NCBI RefSeq assembly: GCF_021559775.1 | Contig: NZ_CP056047.1 | Coordinates: forward strand, 2,604,001 to 2,668,000 | Direction of reading: 5' to 3' | DNA: 64,000 bases | From: Gillisella vitis | GTDB taxonomy: Bacteria > Pseudomonadota > Alphaproteobacteria > Rhizobiales > Rhizobiaceae | In this document: positions 35,903-45,145 of the stretch, piece by piece | Layout: the number at the start of each line of letters is the position of its first letter | Numbering within the stretch: the first letter of the stretch is position 1 | Notes under the pieces: generated by a model | What the model was told of the DNA's origin: nothing | Seen by the model: only the letters and a program-made list of their open reading frames with translations | Database searches by the model: none | Position numbers and translations under genes: made by a program

Positions 35903-36610
35903 TCAAACCTCCCTGGCCTGGAAACCGGAAGTAGCCCTCACCCAGAAATCCGGGTCTTCGTAGTCGGTAGGATCGGTGACACCGGCCAGATGAAAAGCCT
36001 CGCGCCGTTCCACGCAGGTGCCGCACCGGCCGCAATGACGCGCACCGCCCTTGTAGCAGGACCATGTCTGGTCAAACGGCGTGCCGTATTTCGCGCCTTC
36101 GGTGACGATATCGGCCTTGGAGACCGTCACGAACGGTGCCAGCAGCTTGACATCGGCATAGCCCTCCAGCGCATGGGCCTGCATGATCTGGAACGCATCA
36201 ATGAAACCGGGTCGGCAATCGGGATAGATGAAATGGTCGCCGCCATGCACCGCCAAGGCGACCGCATCAGCCTTACGGGCCGCGGCCACCCCGAAGGCAA
36301 TGGCCAGCATGATGGCATTGCGGTTCGGCACGACAGTGATCTTCATCGTCTCCTCGGCATAATGGCCATCGGGAACGTCGAGATCGTCGGTCAGCGCCGA
36401 GCCGGTCAGGCTGGCGCCAATATTGGTCATGTCGATGATCTGGTGCGGCACGCCCAGCCGCTTGGCCGCGAGTGCTGCAAAATCCAGCTCTTTTTTATGA
36501 CGCTGGCCGTAATCGAAGGAGATCAGGCCGATCAACTCATGCTCCGCCGCCATTTTGTCGGCAAGCGAAACGGAATCGAGTCCGCCAGAGCAGACGACGA
36601 GTATTTTCAT
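35903..36610 (-). CDS. queC: 7-cyano-7-deazaguanine synthase
   Basis: QueC uses ATP to turn 7-carboxy-7-deazaguanine into preQ0. The 235-residue protein has the PP-loop motif SGGLDS at residues 8-13 and the C-terminal zinc cysteines in CYKGGARHCGRCGTCVERR. ATG 36610 has AAGGA at good spacing, and the frame upstream of it is not conserved. It is first in the queCDE operon. Downstream queuosine enzymes are not in the window. I looked for a preQ1 riboswitch in front of it and did not find a convincing match. Confidence 0.96.
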   Translation of the reverse strand: MKILVVCSGGLDSVSLADKMAAEHELIGLISFDYGQRHKKELDFAALAAKRLGVPHQIIDMTNIGASLTGSALTDDLDVPDGHYAEETMKITVVPNRNAIMLAIAFGVAAARKADAVALAVHGGDHFIYPDCRPGFIDAFQIMQAHALEGYADVKLLAPFVTVSKADIVTEGAKYGTPFDQTWSCYKGGARHCGRCGTCVERREAFHLAGVTDPTDYEDPDFWVRATSGFQAREV

Positions 36611-36807
36611 GGTTCTAGTCCTTGTTTTTTCCGGGTAGGCTGCGACCGGTGGTGAAAACCGTGGCCCTGATAGCGCAGAAGTGAGGTTTTGCAAACCCGC
36701 CCGAACGGGTAATTGCCCGGAGAACGACCCTAGATTTTCCATGGCACTGGTAACGGGGTGGGGCCAAGCTTACATAGGGCTCAACAAAATGGCGGTGGGG
36801 AGAAGAC

Positions 36808-37842
36808 ATGTCCGGCTTCGATATTCTGGTTATTGCCCTGGTGGGCTTCGTCATCCTGGTGCTGATTGCCGGGATCAAGACCGTGCCGCAGGGCTTTCGC
36901 TATACGGTGGAACGCTTCGGGCGCTATACCCGCACACTGGAACCGGGGCTGAACATCATCACACCTTTTATCGAGACCATCGGTGCCAGGATGAATGTGA
37001 TGGAACAGGTGCTGGATGTTCCGACCCAGGAAGTCATCACCAAGGACAATGCCAGCGTTTCCGCCGATGCCGTGGCCTTCTATCAGGTCTTGAACGCCGC
37101 CGAGGCCGCCTATCAGGTTGCCAATCTGGAAAACGCCATTCTTAACCTGACCATGACCAATATCCGCTCGGTCATGGGCTCGATGGATCTCGACGAACTG
37201 CTGTCCAACCGCGAGGTCATCAATGACCGGCTGCTGCGAGTGGTGGACGAGGCTGTACGTCCCTGGGGTATCAAGGTCACCCGCGTCGAGATCAAGGACA
37301 TCCAGCCGCCCAAGGATTTGGTCGATGCCATGGGCCGCCAGATGAAAGCCGAGCGTGAAAAACGCGCCCTGGTGCTGGAAGCTGAAGGCTTCCGCAATGC
37401 CCAGATTCTGCGGGCCGAAGGCGCCAAGCAATCCGCTATCCTTCAGGCTGAAGGCCAGAGGGAAGCCGCCTATCGCGAGGCTGAGGCCCGCGAGCGTCTG
37501 GCCGAAGCCGAAGCCAAGGCGACGGCCCTGGTTTCCGAGGCAATTGCCGCTGGTGACGTCCAGGCCATCAACTACTTCGTCGCGCAGAAATATACCGAGG
37601 CGATGACCGCAATCGGCACCGCCTCCAACTCGAAAATCGTGCTGATGCCGATGGAAGCCTCATCGCTGATCGGCTCGCTGAGCGGCATTGGCGCCATCGC
37701 CCGCGAAGTGTTCGGAGGCGATGCTCCGCAGGCGAGTTCCAACCCGGCTCGTGCCTCTGGCTCATCAACCAGAAGCGTTCCGAAAACCACCACAGTCAGT
37801 ACCACGCCCGCGATCAATCCCTTCGCCAAGTCGGAGGAATAA
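36808..37842 (+). CDS. SPFH/band-7 membrane protein (QmcA-like stomatin)
   Basis: A 344-residue protein with one N-terminal membrane segment (DILVIALVGFVILVLIAGI) followed by an SPFH domain (VPQGFRYTVERFGRYTRTL, EPGLNIITPF, VPTQEVITKDNASVSADAV) and a long Ala/Glu-rich coiled coil (EAEGFRNAQILRAEGAKQSA). These proteins form membrane microdomain scaffolds that can bind proteases such as FtsH. The next gene, six bases away, encodes an NfeD protein, the standard partner. Confidence 0.92.
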   Translation: MSGFDILVIALVGFVILVLIAGIKTVPQGFRYTVERFGRYTRTLEPGLNIITPFIETIGARMNVMEQVLDVPTQEVITKDNASVSADAVAFYQVLNAAEAAYQVANLENAILNLTMTNIRSVMGSMDLDELLSNREVINDRLLRVVDEAVRPWGIKVTRVEIKDIQPPKDLVDAMGRQMKAEREKRALVLEAEGFRNAQILRAEGAKQSAILQAEGQREAAYREAEARERLAEAEAKATALVSEAIAAGDVQAINYFVAQKYTEAMTAIGTASNSKIVLMPMEASSLIGSLSGIGAIAREVFGGDAPQASSNPARASGSSTRSVPKTTTVSTTPAINPFAKSEE

Positions 37843-37848
37843 GCCGCG

Positions 37849-38307
37849 ATGTTCGCCACGCTGGTCGATCAATGGGGACCGTGGAGCTGGTTGGTGCTGG
37901 GGCTGGCACTGCTGGCCGTCGAACTGGTCATGCCCGGCATGTTCATGATCTGGATCGGGCTGGGCGCCATTGCCACCGGTCTGCTATCGCTGGCTTTCTG
38001 GGGCGATGCCTTCTGGCCCTGGCAGGTTCAAGCGCTGGTGTTTTGCGCTTTTTCAGTCGCCGCCATCCTGATCGGACGTAAGTTTCTGCGCTCCGACGCC
38101 AGAAGCAGCGACGAGCCGCTGCTCAACCAGCGCACCGCAAGTCTTGTCGGGCGAACTGCCACCCTCCAGGAACCGATCCGCGAGGGCCGTGGTCGCATCA
38201 AATTGGACGATACGTTTTGGACGGTGTCGGGACCGGATCTGGAGACTGGAACCCAGGTCAAGATCATCGCTGCCCATGGGCGCGATTTGACGGTTGATGC
38301 GGTTTGA
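37849..38307 (+). CDS. NfeD-family membrane protein
   Basis: A 152-residue protein with three or four membrane helices (WSWLVLGLALLAVELVMPG, MFMIWIGLGAIATGLLSL, and VQALVFCAFSVAAILIG) followed by a small OB-fold-like domain (SLVGRTATLQEPIREGRGRI, KLDDTFWTVSGPDLETGTQV). This is the short NfeD form that acts with SPFH proteins in membrane quality control. It follows the SPFH gene by six bases with GGAG upstream, so the two form an operon. Confidence 0.92.
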   Translation: MFATLVDQWGPWSWLVLGLALLAVELVMPGMFMIWIGLGAIATGLLSLAFWGDAFWPWQVQALVFCAFSVAAILIGRKFLRSDARSSDEPLLNQRTASLVGRTATLQEPIREGRGRIKLDDTFWTVSGPDLETGTQVKIIAAHGRDLTVDAV

Positions 38308-38419
38308 AGAGGCCTATCTAAAAAATAATCCGAGTACTTCAGCGAAACGTCGTGTTTTGTCTCGCCTCGACTCCTCCACTCCGAAGTCATTTTCCACCGG
38401 AAAAGATCCAAAGACGTTT

Positions 38420-38492
38420 TCGGCTCTATCCCTCTTCTCCCCAGCGGGAAGAAGGTCCCGGCAGGGGGATGAGGGGGCGGCGGAGCCGAAAT
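38420..38492. repeat. Rhizobial CTTCTCCCC/GGGAAGAAGG intergenic repeat
   Basis: The stretch CTCTTCTCCCCAGCGGGAAG, then AAGGTCCCGGCAGGGGGATG followed by AGGGGG, is a recognisable member of a common short intergenic repeat in Rhizobiaceae genomes; only one copy is evident in this window. It lies between the convergent nfeD and kpsF genes. Confidence 0.5.
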
Positions 38493-38551
38493 ACTGAAAG
38501 TCTTTTACGCTGCGGGTTCAATATAAACCTGCCGACGCTATCACTCACTCG

Positions 38552-39547
38552 TTAAGCCACACCAATCCGCAACAGATCATGGAAGTGGATAATGCCGTTT
38601 GGCACACCGTCTTCATCGGTCACAAACAGCGCCGAAATATTGTGCTGGTTGAGGATCGCCATGGCTGTCGTGGCAAGTGTTTCGGTATGGACCGTCTTTG
38701 GATGACGGGTCATCACTTCTTCCACCATCCGCTCACCGAGATTGCGGTTGAGGTTACGGGCAATATCGCCATCGGTGATGATGCCGACCAGACGGTTGGC
38801 GCTGTCGGTGACGCCGACGCAGCCAAAACGCTTCTGCGACAGCATGATAATCGCTTCCGGCACCGATGTGCCTTCCGGCACCAGCGGCACGTCCTCGCCG
38901 ATATGCATCATGTCGCCGACATGAGTCAGCATCGCGCCCAGCTTGCCGCCCGGATGGAAGGTCTTGAAATCATTCGGCCCAAAGCCACGGGCTTCCAGCA
39001 GCGCCAGCGCCAGCGCATCGCCTAGCGCCATCTGCATCATGGTGGAGGTTGTCGGCGCCAAGCCATGCGGGCAGGCTTCCTGCACCTTGGGCATCAAAAG
39101 CACGATATCGGCTTCACGTGCCAACGTGGATTGCTCACCGGCGGTAATGGCGATCAGTGGAATGGAAAACCGGCGAGTGAAGGACAGGATGCCGTTCAGC
39201 TCGGTGCTTTCGCCGCCCCAGGACAGGGCAATCACCACATCGTCACGGGCAATCATGCCGAGGTCGCCATGATTGGCTTCCGCCGGATGGATGAAGAAAG
39301 CCGGCGTGCCTGTCGAGGCAAAGGTCGCAGCGATCTTGCCGCCGATATGGCCGCTTTTGCCAACGCCGGAGACGATCACCCGCCCCGAGCTTTTGCCGAT
39401 AACATCGATTGCGTTGCAAAACGGCCCGGCAAGATACCCTGCCAAAGCCTCTTCCAGGGCCGCCAGCCCGCTTTGTTCGGTAGCGACGACACGCAATGCA
39501 GCCTTGATGGCGCTTGCTTCCACGAGTTTTACAGCCAGCTTGTTCAT
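38552..39547 (-). CDS. kpsF: Arabinose-5-phosphate isomerase (KpsF/GutQ family)
   Basis: A 331-residue enzyme that converts ribulose-5-phosphate to arabinose-5-phosphate, the precursor of Kdo in lipopolysaccharide. A SIS domain (RVIVSGVGKSGHIGGKIAAT, FIHPAEANHGDLGM, ALSWGGESTEL, and SIPLIAITA) is followed by a CBS pair (EVMTRHPKTVHTETLATTAM at the second). The start could be ATG 39547 (GGAC site, usual MNKLA-type N-terminus) or ATG 39559. It is divergent from an outer-membrane barrel gene, with an inverted repeat between them (39653-39683). Confidence 0.92.
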   Translation of the reverse strand: MNKLAVKLVEASAIKAALRVVATEQSGLAALEEALAGYLAGPFCNAIDVIGKSSGRVIVSGVGKSGHIGGKIAATFASTGTPAFFIHPAEANHGDLGMIARDDVVIALSWGGESTELNGILSFTRRFSIPLIAITAGEQSTLAREADIVLLMPKVQEACPHGLAPTTSTMMQMALGDALALALLEARGFGPNDFKTFHPGGKLGAMLTHVGDMMHIGEDVPLVPEGTSVPEAIIMLSQKRFGCVGVTDSANRLVGIITDGDIARNLNRNLGERMVEEVMTRHPKTVHTETLATTAMAILNQHNISALFVTDEDGVPNGIIHFHDLLRIGVA

Positions 39548-39652
39548 GGCAATGTCCATAGCGCTAATGAACTTAACTGTCCATTCACCCTTGCCTACAG
39601 ACTGTAAGAAATGACGACTGGCGGGGCTATTTGCACGCTGGCAACGCCCGTT

Positions 39653-39683
39653 CATGGTTAATCGCAACGAATAATTAACCATG
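39653..39683. promoter_or_regulatory. Inverted repeat in the kpsF/outer-membrane protein promoter region
   Basis: CATGGTTAAT (39653-39662) and ATTAACCATG (39674-39683) are perfect inverted copies 11 bases apart, at the centre of the divergent intergenic region. It looks like a protein-binding site. It also contains both of the outermost possible start codons, which argues against those as true starts. Confidence 0.5.
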
Positions 39684-39764
39684 GGAATTTACCTTTCGGT
39701 AATGGCAGCATCGCCGCAAGACTTATCCAGAGTTACTTCAGAAGACAGACCCCAACAGGCCGCA

Positions 39765-41282
39765 ATGACGGACAGCCAGACCTATCCCACTGATCGGCAG
39801 CACAGCGCGGGTTTTCACCCGATGGTTTCCGCTGGATTGCTGGCAGCATGTCTGGCCGCGGCTGGGGCTGGCCCTGCCCTCTCCCAGCAAATGACGTCGG
39901 GATCGACTGAGCAAAGCACGGGTCTTGCCACCCTGCGTGGCTCCACAACAAGCAGCGATGAGGCAGCGGCAACCACCGATACGACAGCGACAGGCGCTAC
40001 CACGTCAACCGCCACAACCAAAGCCAAGTCGGATACCGAAGAAGACGTGCTGGATACTGACAGTTTCCGCCGGATCACCAATGATGCGCTGGACGCCAAC
40101 CGCATCAACCTCAGGGAATCGCCGGTCGACGAACGGCGTCAACTACGCAAGACCGAGGATGACGGCACCGGCATTCATGTCGGCACGATGATTCTCAGAC
40201 CGGAATTGTCGCAAGGCATCAGCACTGAGCGCAAAACGACCGGCAGCGACAAGCAGAACACCACCTATTGGGACAACGGGCTGAAGGGTACGCTGACCTC
40301 CGACTGGTCACGCCATCAATTGCTGATTACCGGCGATGGGCAATGGCGTCAGCGCATTGCCGGTGACCGCGACAGCGATCCTTCCGGTCGCGTCGATGCC
40401 GCATTGCGGCTGGATTTTGCCGATGACATGGCCGCCCGGCTGACGGCAGGCTATGGCTTCAGCCGCGAAAGCACCACCGACCCCAATGCCGTGCGCGATG
40501 CCACGGTCCAATCGGGCGTCAATCAGTTCAGCGCCGGCGCTGTGCTGGAACGGCAGGTTGGTCCCCTGAAAGGCTCGCTCGGGCTGGATTTCGAACGCTG
40601 GGTCTATACTGATGCCAAGCTTGCCGATGGCAGCATGCTGTCCAATTCCGACCGTAACCGCAATGCCGTCACATTGTCGTCGCGGTGGGGCTATGAAATC
40701 TCCCCGGCTCTGACGCCCTTTGTCGAGGTCTCCGCTGGCAAGACCCGCTACGACCAGACCGAGGATAGCGCAGGCTATCGTCGCTCCGGCAATATCTACG
40801 GTGCCAAGGCCGGGATCAGTTCGGACATGGGCGAAAAGCTGCGCGGCGAAATCGCGCTTGGCTATAAGCAGGCCAGTTTCGATGATGCGCGGCTGGACGA
40901 TCTGGGCGCGATGACTGTTGACGGCAATGTCGCGTGGTCGCCCTTGCGCGGCACCAATGTCGATTTGGGTCTTGCCACCTCCATCGAACCGTCAACCACC
41001 GCAGGCGTCAGCGGCGATGTCGCCTATGCACTGACAGCGGCCGTCACCCATGAATTGCGCGACAACCTGATCGCCAAGCTTTCGGGCGGCACCACCTGGC
41101 GCAATTATCGCGGTGGGAACCAGAGCACCGGCATGTATTACACGGCGGGCGGCGGGCTGGTTTACAAGGTCAACCGCTGGCTGGATCTCACCGCCGATCT
41201 GACCTGGGAAAAATCCACCAGCGACAGCAGTTCTGACGACAAGACCCTGACGGCGGGCGTCGGCGTGAAACTCAGGCGTTAA
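39765..41282 (+). CDS. Outer-membrane beta-barrel protein (BBP2_2-like porin)
   Basis: A protein of about 505 residues with a signal peptide (VSAGLLAACLAAAGAGPALSQ), a Thr/Ser/Ala-rich linker of about 70 residues, and a long C-terminal region of alternating strands (for example HVGTMILRPELSQGISTERK, LLITGDGQWRQRIAG, and KVNRWLDLTADLTWEKS) ending in aromatic/charged KLRR. It looks like the putative beta-barrel porin 2 family. The start is uncertain: ATG 39681 lies in an inverted repeat; 39765 has a weak AGG site; 39822 begins at the signal peptide. It is next to galU and kpsF, so it might function in envelope polysaccharide export, but that is inference. Confidence 0.7.
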   Translation: MTDSQTYPTDRQHSAGFHPMVSAGLLAACLAAAGAGPALSQQMTSGSTEQSTGLATLRGSTTSSDEAAATTDTTATGATTSTATTKAKSDTEEDVLDTDSFRRITNDALDANRINLRESPVDERRQLRKTEDDGTGIHVGTMILRPELSQGISTERKTTGSDKQNTTYWDNGLKGTLTSDWSRHQLLITGDGQWRQRIAGDRDSDPSGRVDAALRLDFADDMAARLTAGYGFSRESTTDPNAVRDATVQSGVNQFSAGAVLERQVGPLKGSLGLDFERWVYTDAKLADGSMLSNSDRNRNAVTLSSRWGYEISPALTPFVEVSAGKTRYDQTEDSAGYRRSGNIYGAKAGISSDMGEKLRGEIALGYKQASFDDARLDDLGAMTVDGNVAWSPLRGTNVDLGLATSIEPSTTAGVSGDVAYALTAAVTHELRDNLIAKLSGGTTWRNYRGGNQSTGMYYTAGGGLVYKVNRWLDLTADLTWEKSTSDSSSDDKTLTAGVGVKLRR

Positions 41283-41287
41283 ACGAG

Positions 41288-41318
41288 AAAACGCCGCGCG
41301 TTGGACGCACGGCGTTTT
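41288..41318. terminator. Bidirectional terminator between the barrel protein and galU
   Basis: AAAACGCCG (41288-41296) pairs with CGGCGTTTT (41310-41318), with an extra GCG/CGC stem inside. The flanking T and A runs serve both strands; it ends the barrel gene (plus) and galU (minus). Confidence 0.85.
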
Positions 41319-41344
41319 AAGTTTCAGTCCGTTTGCAAAACCGC

Positions 41345-42232
41345 TTACTTCAAAGCGGCCAGCAACGCCTTCATCGGCTCTTCCACCAGACCGCGAAGGT
41401 CGGGACGCGACAGGGCGAAAGCGACATTGGCGAGAATGAACCCGTCCTTGGCACCCGTATCGAAGGTTTCACCCTTGAAGTGATAGCCGGCAAATTGCTG
41501 GATCTTGGCCAGTTTCAACATGCCGTCGGTCAACTGGATCTCGTTGCCCGCGCCGCGTTCCTGGGTTTCCAGAATCGAGAAGATTTCCGGCTGGAGGATA
41601 TAGCGGCCATTGATGAAGAAGTTCGAGGGCGCCGTACCCTTGGCTGGCTTTTCCACCATTTCAGTGATTTTGAAGCCGCCATCCAGCGTCTCACCGACAC
41701 CGACGATGCCGTATTTATGCGCCTGATCGGGCGCACATTCTTCAACGGCGAGGATATTGCCGCCAGCCTTGTTGTAGAGATCGACCATGCCCTTCATGCA
41801 GGCCGTCTCGCCGCGCATGATCATGTCGGGCAGCAGAACAGCGAAAGGCTCATCACCAACGATTTCGCGAGCGCTCCAGACTGCATGGCCGAGACCCAGC
41901 GGCTCCTGCTGGCGGGTGAAGCTGGTGGCGCCTGCCTTGGGCAGGATTTCGGACAGCAGCGTCAATTCTGCATTTTTGTTGCGCGATTTCAGCGTCTGTT
42001 CAAGCTCATACTGGATATCGAAATAATCTTCGATCACCCCTTTGCCGCGCCCGGTGACGAACACGAAATGCTCAATCCCGGCTTCCACGGCCTCATCCAC
42101 CACATATTGGATGACTGGCTTATCGACAACAGTCAGCATTTCCTTCGGCACGGCCTTGGTGGCGGGCAGGAAACGAGTTCCAAGACCGGCAACCGGAAAC
42201 ACGGCTTTACGAATTTTTTTCAGTTGTCCCAC
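41345..42232 (-). CDS. galU: UTP-glucose-1-phosphate uridylyltransferase
   Basis: GalU (ExoN in rhizobia) makes UDP-glucose for exopolysaccharide, glucan and lipopolysaccharide synthesis. The 295-residue protein shows the nucleotide-binding [49 protein letters not shown], and [19 protein letters not shown]. The start is GTG at 42232, four bases after AGGAGGG; the nearby ATG at 42236 is out of frame. Kdo-related kpsF lies close by. Confidence 0.95.
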   Translation of the reverse strand: MGQLKKIRKAVFPVAGLGTRFLPATKAVPKEMLTVVDKPVIQYVVDEAVEAGIEHFVFVTGRGKGVIEDYFDIQYELEQTLKSRNKNAELTLLSEILPKAGATSFTRQQEPLGLGHAVWSAREIVGDEPFAVLLPDMIMRGETACMKGMVDLYNKAGGNILAVEECAPDQAHKYGIVGVGETLDGGFKITEMVEKPAKGTAPSNFFINGRYILQPEIFSILETQERGAGNEIQLTDGMLKLAKIQQFAGYHFKGETFDTGAKDGFILANVAFALSRPDLRGLVEEPMKALLAALK

Positions 42233-42483
42233 ACATCCCTCCTAGAGGATTTTTCACATATGCACGCAATCGCACAAACGCCGATTACTAAAGAATTGCA
42301 ACGAAATTACAATTCTGTTTGCGATTTTGGTAAATTGGTAAAGAATTTGTTGAGACTATGGTCATAGACTGAACCAGACTGGCCATGCCTGCGCAATTCC
42401 AGCCAGGCATTGCCCCACTGCCACAACCAGGCGGTGTCGACCAGCATAGACAGATGAGACAACAGCCAGCTGAACGGACGAGA

Positions 42484-43707
42484 ATGCCAATGACCAGAGA
42501 ACGCGCCTCGCGCCATCTTCGCGCGCTTGCCTTTTCCCTCATGGCGAGCCTTGTGCCGCTGTCGGCCCATGCCGATGCCGGCTTTCAGAAATGGATCCGG
42601 GATTTCTATCCCACGGCTGCTGCTGCGGGCATCAGCGCACAAACCTATAACCGCGCCTTTGCCGGCATCAAGGATCCGGACCCCGATGTGCTGCGCAAGG
42701 CGGCCTATCAGCCGGAATTCAAATCGGAAATCTGGGATTACCTCGATAGCCGCGTCAATCCCTATACTGTGAAGATCGGCCGGGAAATGCTCGCCAAGCA
42801 TGGCCGCACGCTGGCCTCTCTGGAAAAATATTTCGGTGTCGATCGCCATATTCTGCTGGCGATCTGGTCGATGGAAAGCAATTACGGCGCGGTTCTCGCC
42901 AAGGATGACCGGCTGCATTACGTGCCGCAGGCGCTGGCCACCCTTGGCTATGCCGATCCCAAGCGCGGCGGCTTTGCCCGCAAGCAGCTGATCGCCGCCT
43001 TGAAAATCCTGCAAAACGGCGATGTGAGCCCGAAGGAAATGACCGGCTCCTGGGCTGGCGCCATGGGCCACACACAATTCATCCCGACCAGCTACCTGCT
43101 GTATGCGGTCGATGCCGATGGCAATGGCCATAAGGATATCTGGAACTCCATTCCCGATGCGCTGGCGACCTCGGCCAATCTTCTGGCCAAGAACGGCTGG
43201 GATAGTGGACGGACCTGGGGTTATGAAGCCGTCGTGCCTGCGGGAGCTGGCAAATATGCGGGCAAGACGCTGACGCTGGCCCAGTGGCAGAAGCTGGGCT
43301 TCACCCGCCCAGGCGGCAAGGCTTTCCGCAATCCGGGCGAACGGGCGCAGTTGAAGCTGCTGGCCGGTGCCAATGGCCCGGGCTTCCTGATGACATCCAA
43401 CTTCTTCACCATCAAGAAATACAATGCCGCCGATACCTATGCGCTGGCGGTCGGTCTTCTTGCCGACGAAATCGCTGGTTATGGTGGAATGCAACAGAAA
43501 TGGCCACGGCCGGACGGCACGTTGGACATCAAGGAAAAGTTCGAGTTGCAGACCCGAATGAAGGCCCTTGGCTATTATAATGGCGAAGTGGACGGCAATT
43601 TCGGCTCTGGTTCGAAAGCGGCGATTTCCGCCATCCAGCAACGGTTGGGCATGCAGGGCGATGGCGAACCGTCAAAGCCGCTGCTGGAAATGCTCAGGCG
43701 GCATTGA
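42484..43707 (+). CDS. Lytic murein transglycosylase with peptidoglycan-binding domain
   Basis: A 407-residue exported protein: signal peptide (LRALAFSLMASLVPLSAHAD), an SLT_2 (MltB-type) domain with catalytic Glu in LLAIWSMESNYGA and the markers GSWAGAMGHTQFIPTSYL and DGNGHKDIWNSIPDALAT, and a C-terminal peptidoglycan-binding domain (MKALGYYNGEVDGNFGSGSK). It cleaves murein glycan strands in the periplasm. ATG 42484 follows GGACGAGA; ATG 42490 is also possible. A DUF459 gene starts 45 bases after it. Confidence 0.9.
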   Translation: MPMTRERASRHLRALAFSLMASLVPLSAHADAGFQKWIRDFYPTAAAAGISAQTYNRAFAGIKDPDPDVLRKAAYQPEFKSEIWDYLDSRVNPYTVKIGREMLAKHGRTLASLEKYFGVDRHILLAIWSMESNYGAVLAKDDRLHYVPQALATLGYADPKRGGFARKQLIAALKILQNGDVSPKEMTGSWAGAMGHTQFIPTSYLLYAVDADGNGHKDIWNSIPDALATSANLLAKNGWDSGRTWGYEAVVPAGAGKYAGKTLTLAQWQKLGFTRPGGKAFRNPGERAQLKLLAGANGPGFLMTSNFFTIKKYNAADTYALAVGLLADEIAGYGGMQQKWPRPDGTLDIKEKFELQTRMKALGYYNGEVDGNFGSGSKAAISAIQQRLGMQGDGEPSKPLLEMLRRH

Positions 43708-43752
43708 TAGGGAGCGATCGGCCATTGACGGGCCGCGACGGGAAAACTGCTC

Positions 43753-44976
43753 ATGCCTGGTGAAGACAGAGACCGGATCGTGCGGCGCCATGTGATTTTT
43801 GCGCTTGCAATCGTCGTGGCTGCGACAAGCGTCGTTGGCCCGGCCCTGGCACAGGATTATCCCCGCCGCCGCACACTGCTCGACATGCTGTTCGGCAGCC
43901 GCACGGACGACAGCCGCTATGAACGGCAATATCCCGCCGCGCCGCGCCCGGCAGGGCCGCGCAGCCGCAAGAAACCTGCCGCCACCGCTCCCGCCACACC
44001 GGCACGGCCACGTCCCGTCCCGGTTTCAGCCCCGCCACAAGAGGCGGCTCCCGCCAAGATCAACAACGCTCAGAAAATCCTTGTTGTCGGCGATTTCTTC
44101 GCCAGCGCCATCGGCGACGGCTTGCAGCAGGCCTTTGCCGAAGCGCCCGGCACTGTCATCGAGACCCGCAGCAACGGCTCCTCCGGCCTGGTGCGCGACG
44201 ATTATTTCGACTGGCGGCGGCAATTGCCGAAAATGCTGGAGGAGACGAAACCGGCTTTGGTGATCGTCGAGCTTGGCGCCAATGACCGCCAGCAGATGAC
44301 ACCGGGTAGCGGCGATCAGCGCTTTCCTTCCGAGGCCTGGTTTGCCGAATATCAAAAGCGGATCGACGCCATTGCCAAGCTGGTGACAGCAAAGAAGATC
44401 CCGCTGATCTGGGTCGGCCTGCCACCGGTTAAATCACCAGGCATGTCGGCAGACCTGATCAAGTTCAACACGCTCTACCGCAAGGCGGCGGAAGCGGCAG
44501 GCGGTGAATTTATCGACATCTGGGACGGTTTCGTTGATGCGGACGGCGGCTTCGTGCTGACTGGCTCCGACATCAACGGCCAGCAGGCCCGGTTGCGCGG
44601 CCCAGATGGCATCAGCATGACCGATGCCGGCAAGCGCAAGATGGCCTTCTACCTGGAAAAATCCGCCCGCAAATTCCTGGGTGACATGGCAAGCCCCGGC
44701 CTGGTGCGGCTCGATGCGACCAGCCTGCCCGACCTGACCGGGCCGGAAGAGCTTGGCGGCCCCGACCGTATTCCCCCCATGAAAATTTCCGATCCGGCAC
44801 TGGATGGCGCAGATCACCTGTTGGGCGGCACTGAAAAACCCGCCCCCCAAACGCCCCCCTCGCCCCGCGACCTGCTGGTCTCGACCGGTATCATGCCGGA
44901 AGCGCCGAAAGGTCGGGTTGACGATTACCGGCTGGCGTCTCCGTCAAATATAAATTTGGTCGTGCCGAAACAATAA
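43753..44976 (+). CDS. DUF459 (SGNH-hydrolase fold) exported protein lacking usual catalytic residues
   Basis: A 407-residue protein with a signal peptide (VIFALAIVVAATSVVGPALA), a Pro/Ala-rich linker, and a DUF459/SGNH domain from about residue 105 to 290. Block I reads VVGDFFASAIGDGL, where GDS is expected; block III keeps GAND (VIVELGANDRQ); the last block reads GPDGISMTDAG, where DxxH is expected. The nucleophile Ser and catalytic His therefore both seem absent. It may be a binding protein for cell-wall material; it follows the transglycosylase gene on the same strand, 45 bases apart. Confidence 0.85.
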   Translation: MPGEDRDRIVRRHVIFALAIVVAATSVVGPALAQDYPRRRTLLDMLFGSRTDDSRYERQYPAAPRPAGPRSRKKPAATAPATPARPRPVPVSAPPQEAAPAKINNAQKILVVGDFFASAIGDGLQQAFAEAPGTVIETRSNGSSGLVRDDYFDWRRQLPKMLEETKPALVIVELGANDRQQMTPGSGDQRFPSEAWFAEYQKRIDAIAKLVTAKKIPLIWVGLPPVKSPGMSADLIKFNTLYRKAAEAAGGEFIDIWDGFVDADGGFVLTGSDINGQQARLRGPDGISMTDAGKRKMAFYLEKSARKFLGDMASPGLVRLDATSLPDLTGPEELGGPDRIPPMKISDPALDGADHLLGGTEKPAPQTPPSPRDLLVSTGIMPEAPKGRVDDYRLASPSNINLVVPKQ

Positions 44977-44983
44977 TGCGAGC

Positions 44984-45014
44984 GTCTGTCAGGTTTAGAT
45001 GGAACCTGACAGAC
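44984..45014. terminator. Perfect 12-bp hairpin after the DUF459 gene
   Basis: GTCTGTCAGGTT (44984-44995) and AACCTGACAGAC (45003-45014) pair around a seven-base loop just after the stop at 44976. No T-run follows, so termination is likely but not certain. Confidence 0.5.
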
Positions 45015-45107
45015 TCTAAGACAAACCCTTATAGTCCGTCCAATAATCGCCGCTGGCAGTCTGCAAATGGCAATTTCTGCGCTTGCCTGCTTCATTCGCG
45101 TTTCCAA

Positions 45108-45145
45108 ACGGAAAACCGGTTCCCACTTTTCGGTCCGATGCTCTA
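45108..45145 (+). repeat. Dispersed GGAAAACCGGTTCCCAC repeat
   Basis: ACGGAAAACCGGTTCCCAC, then TTTTCGGTCCGATGCTCT, matches the element at 60900-60936 at most positions and more loosely the minus strand at 12088-12126. It is a widespread rhizobial intergenic repeat. Confidence 0.6.

Noticed and set aside
36611-36740. Possible preQ1 riboswitch upstream of queC
   Set aside because: The leader lacks the conserved preQ1-I stem-loop and A-rich tail followed by the ribosome binding site; some GC stems occur but do not match.
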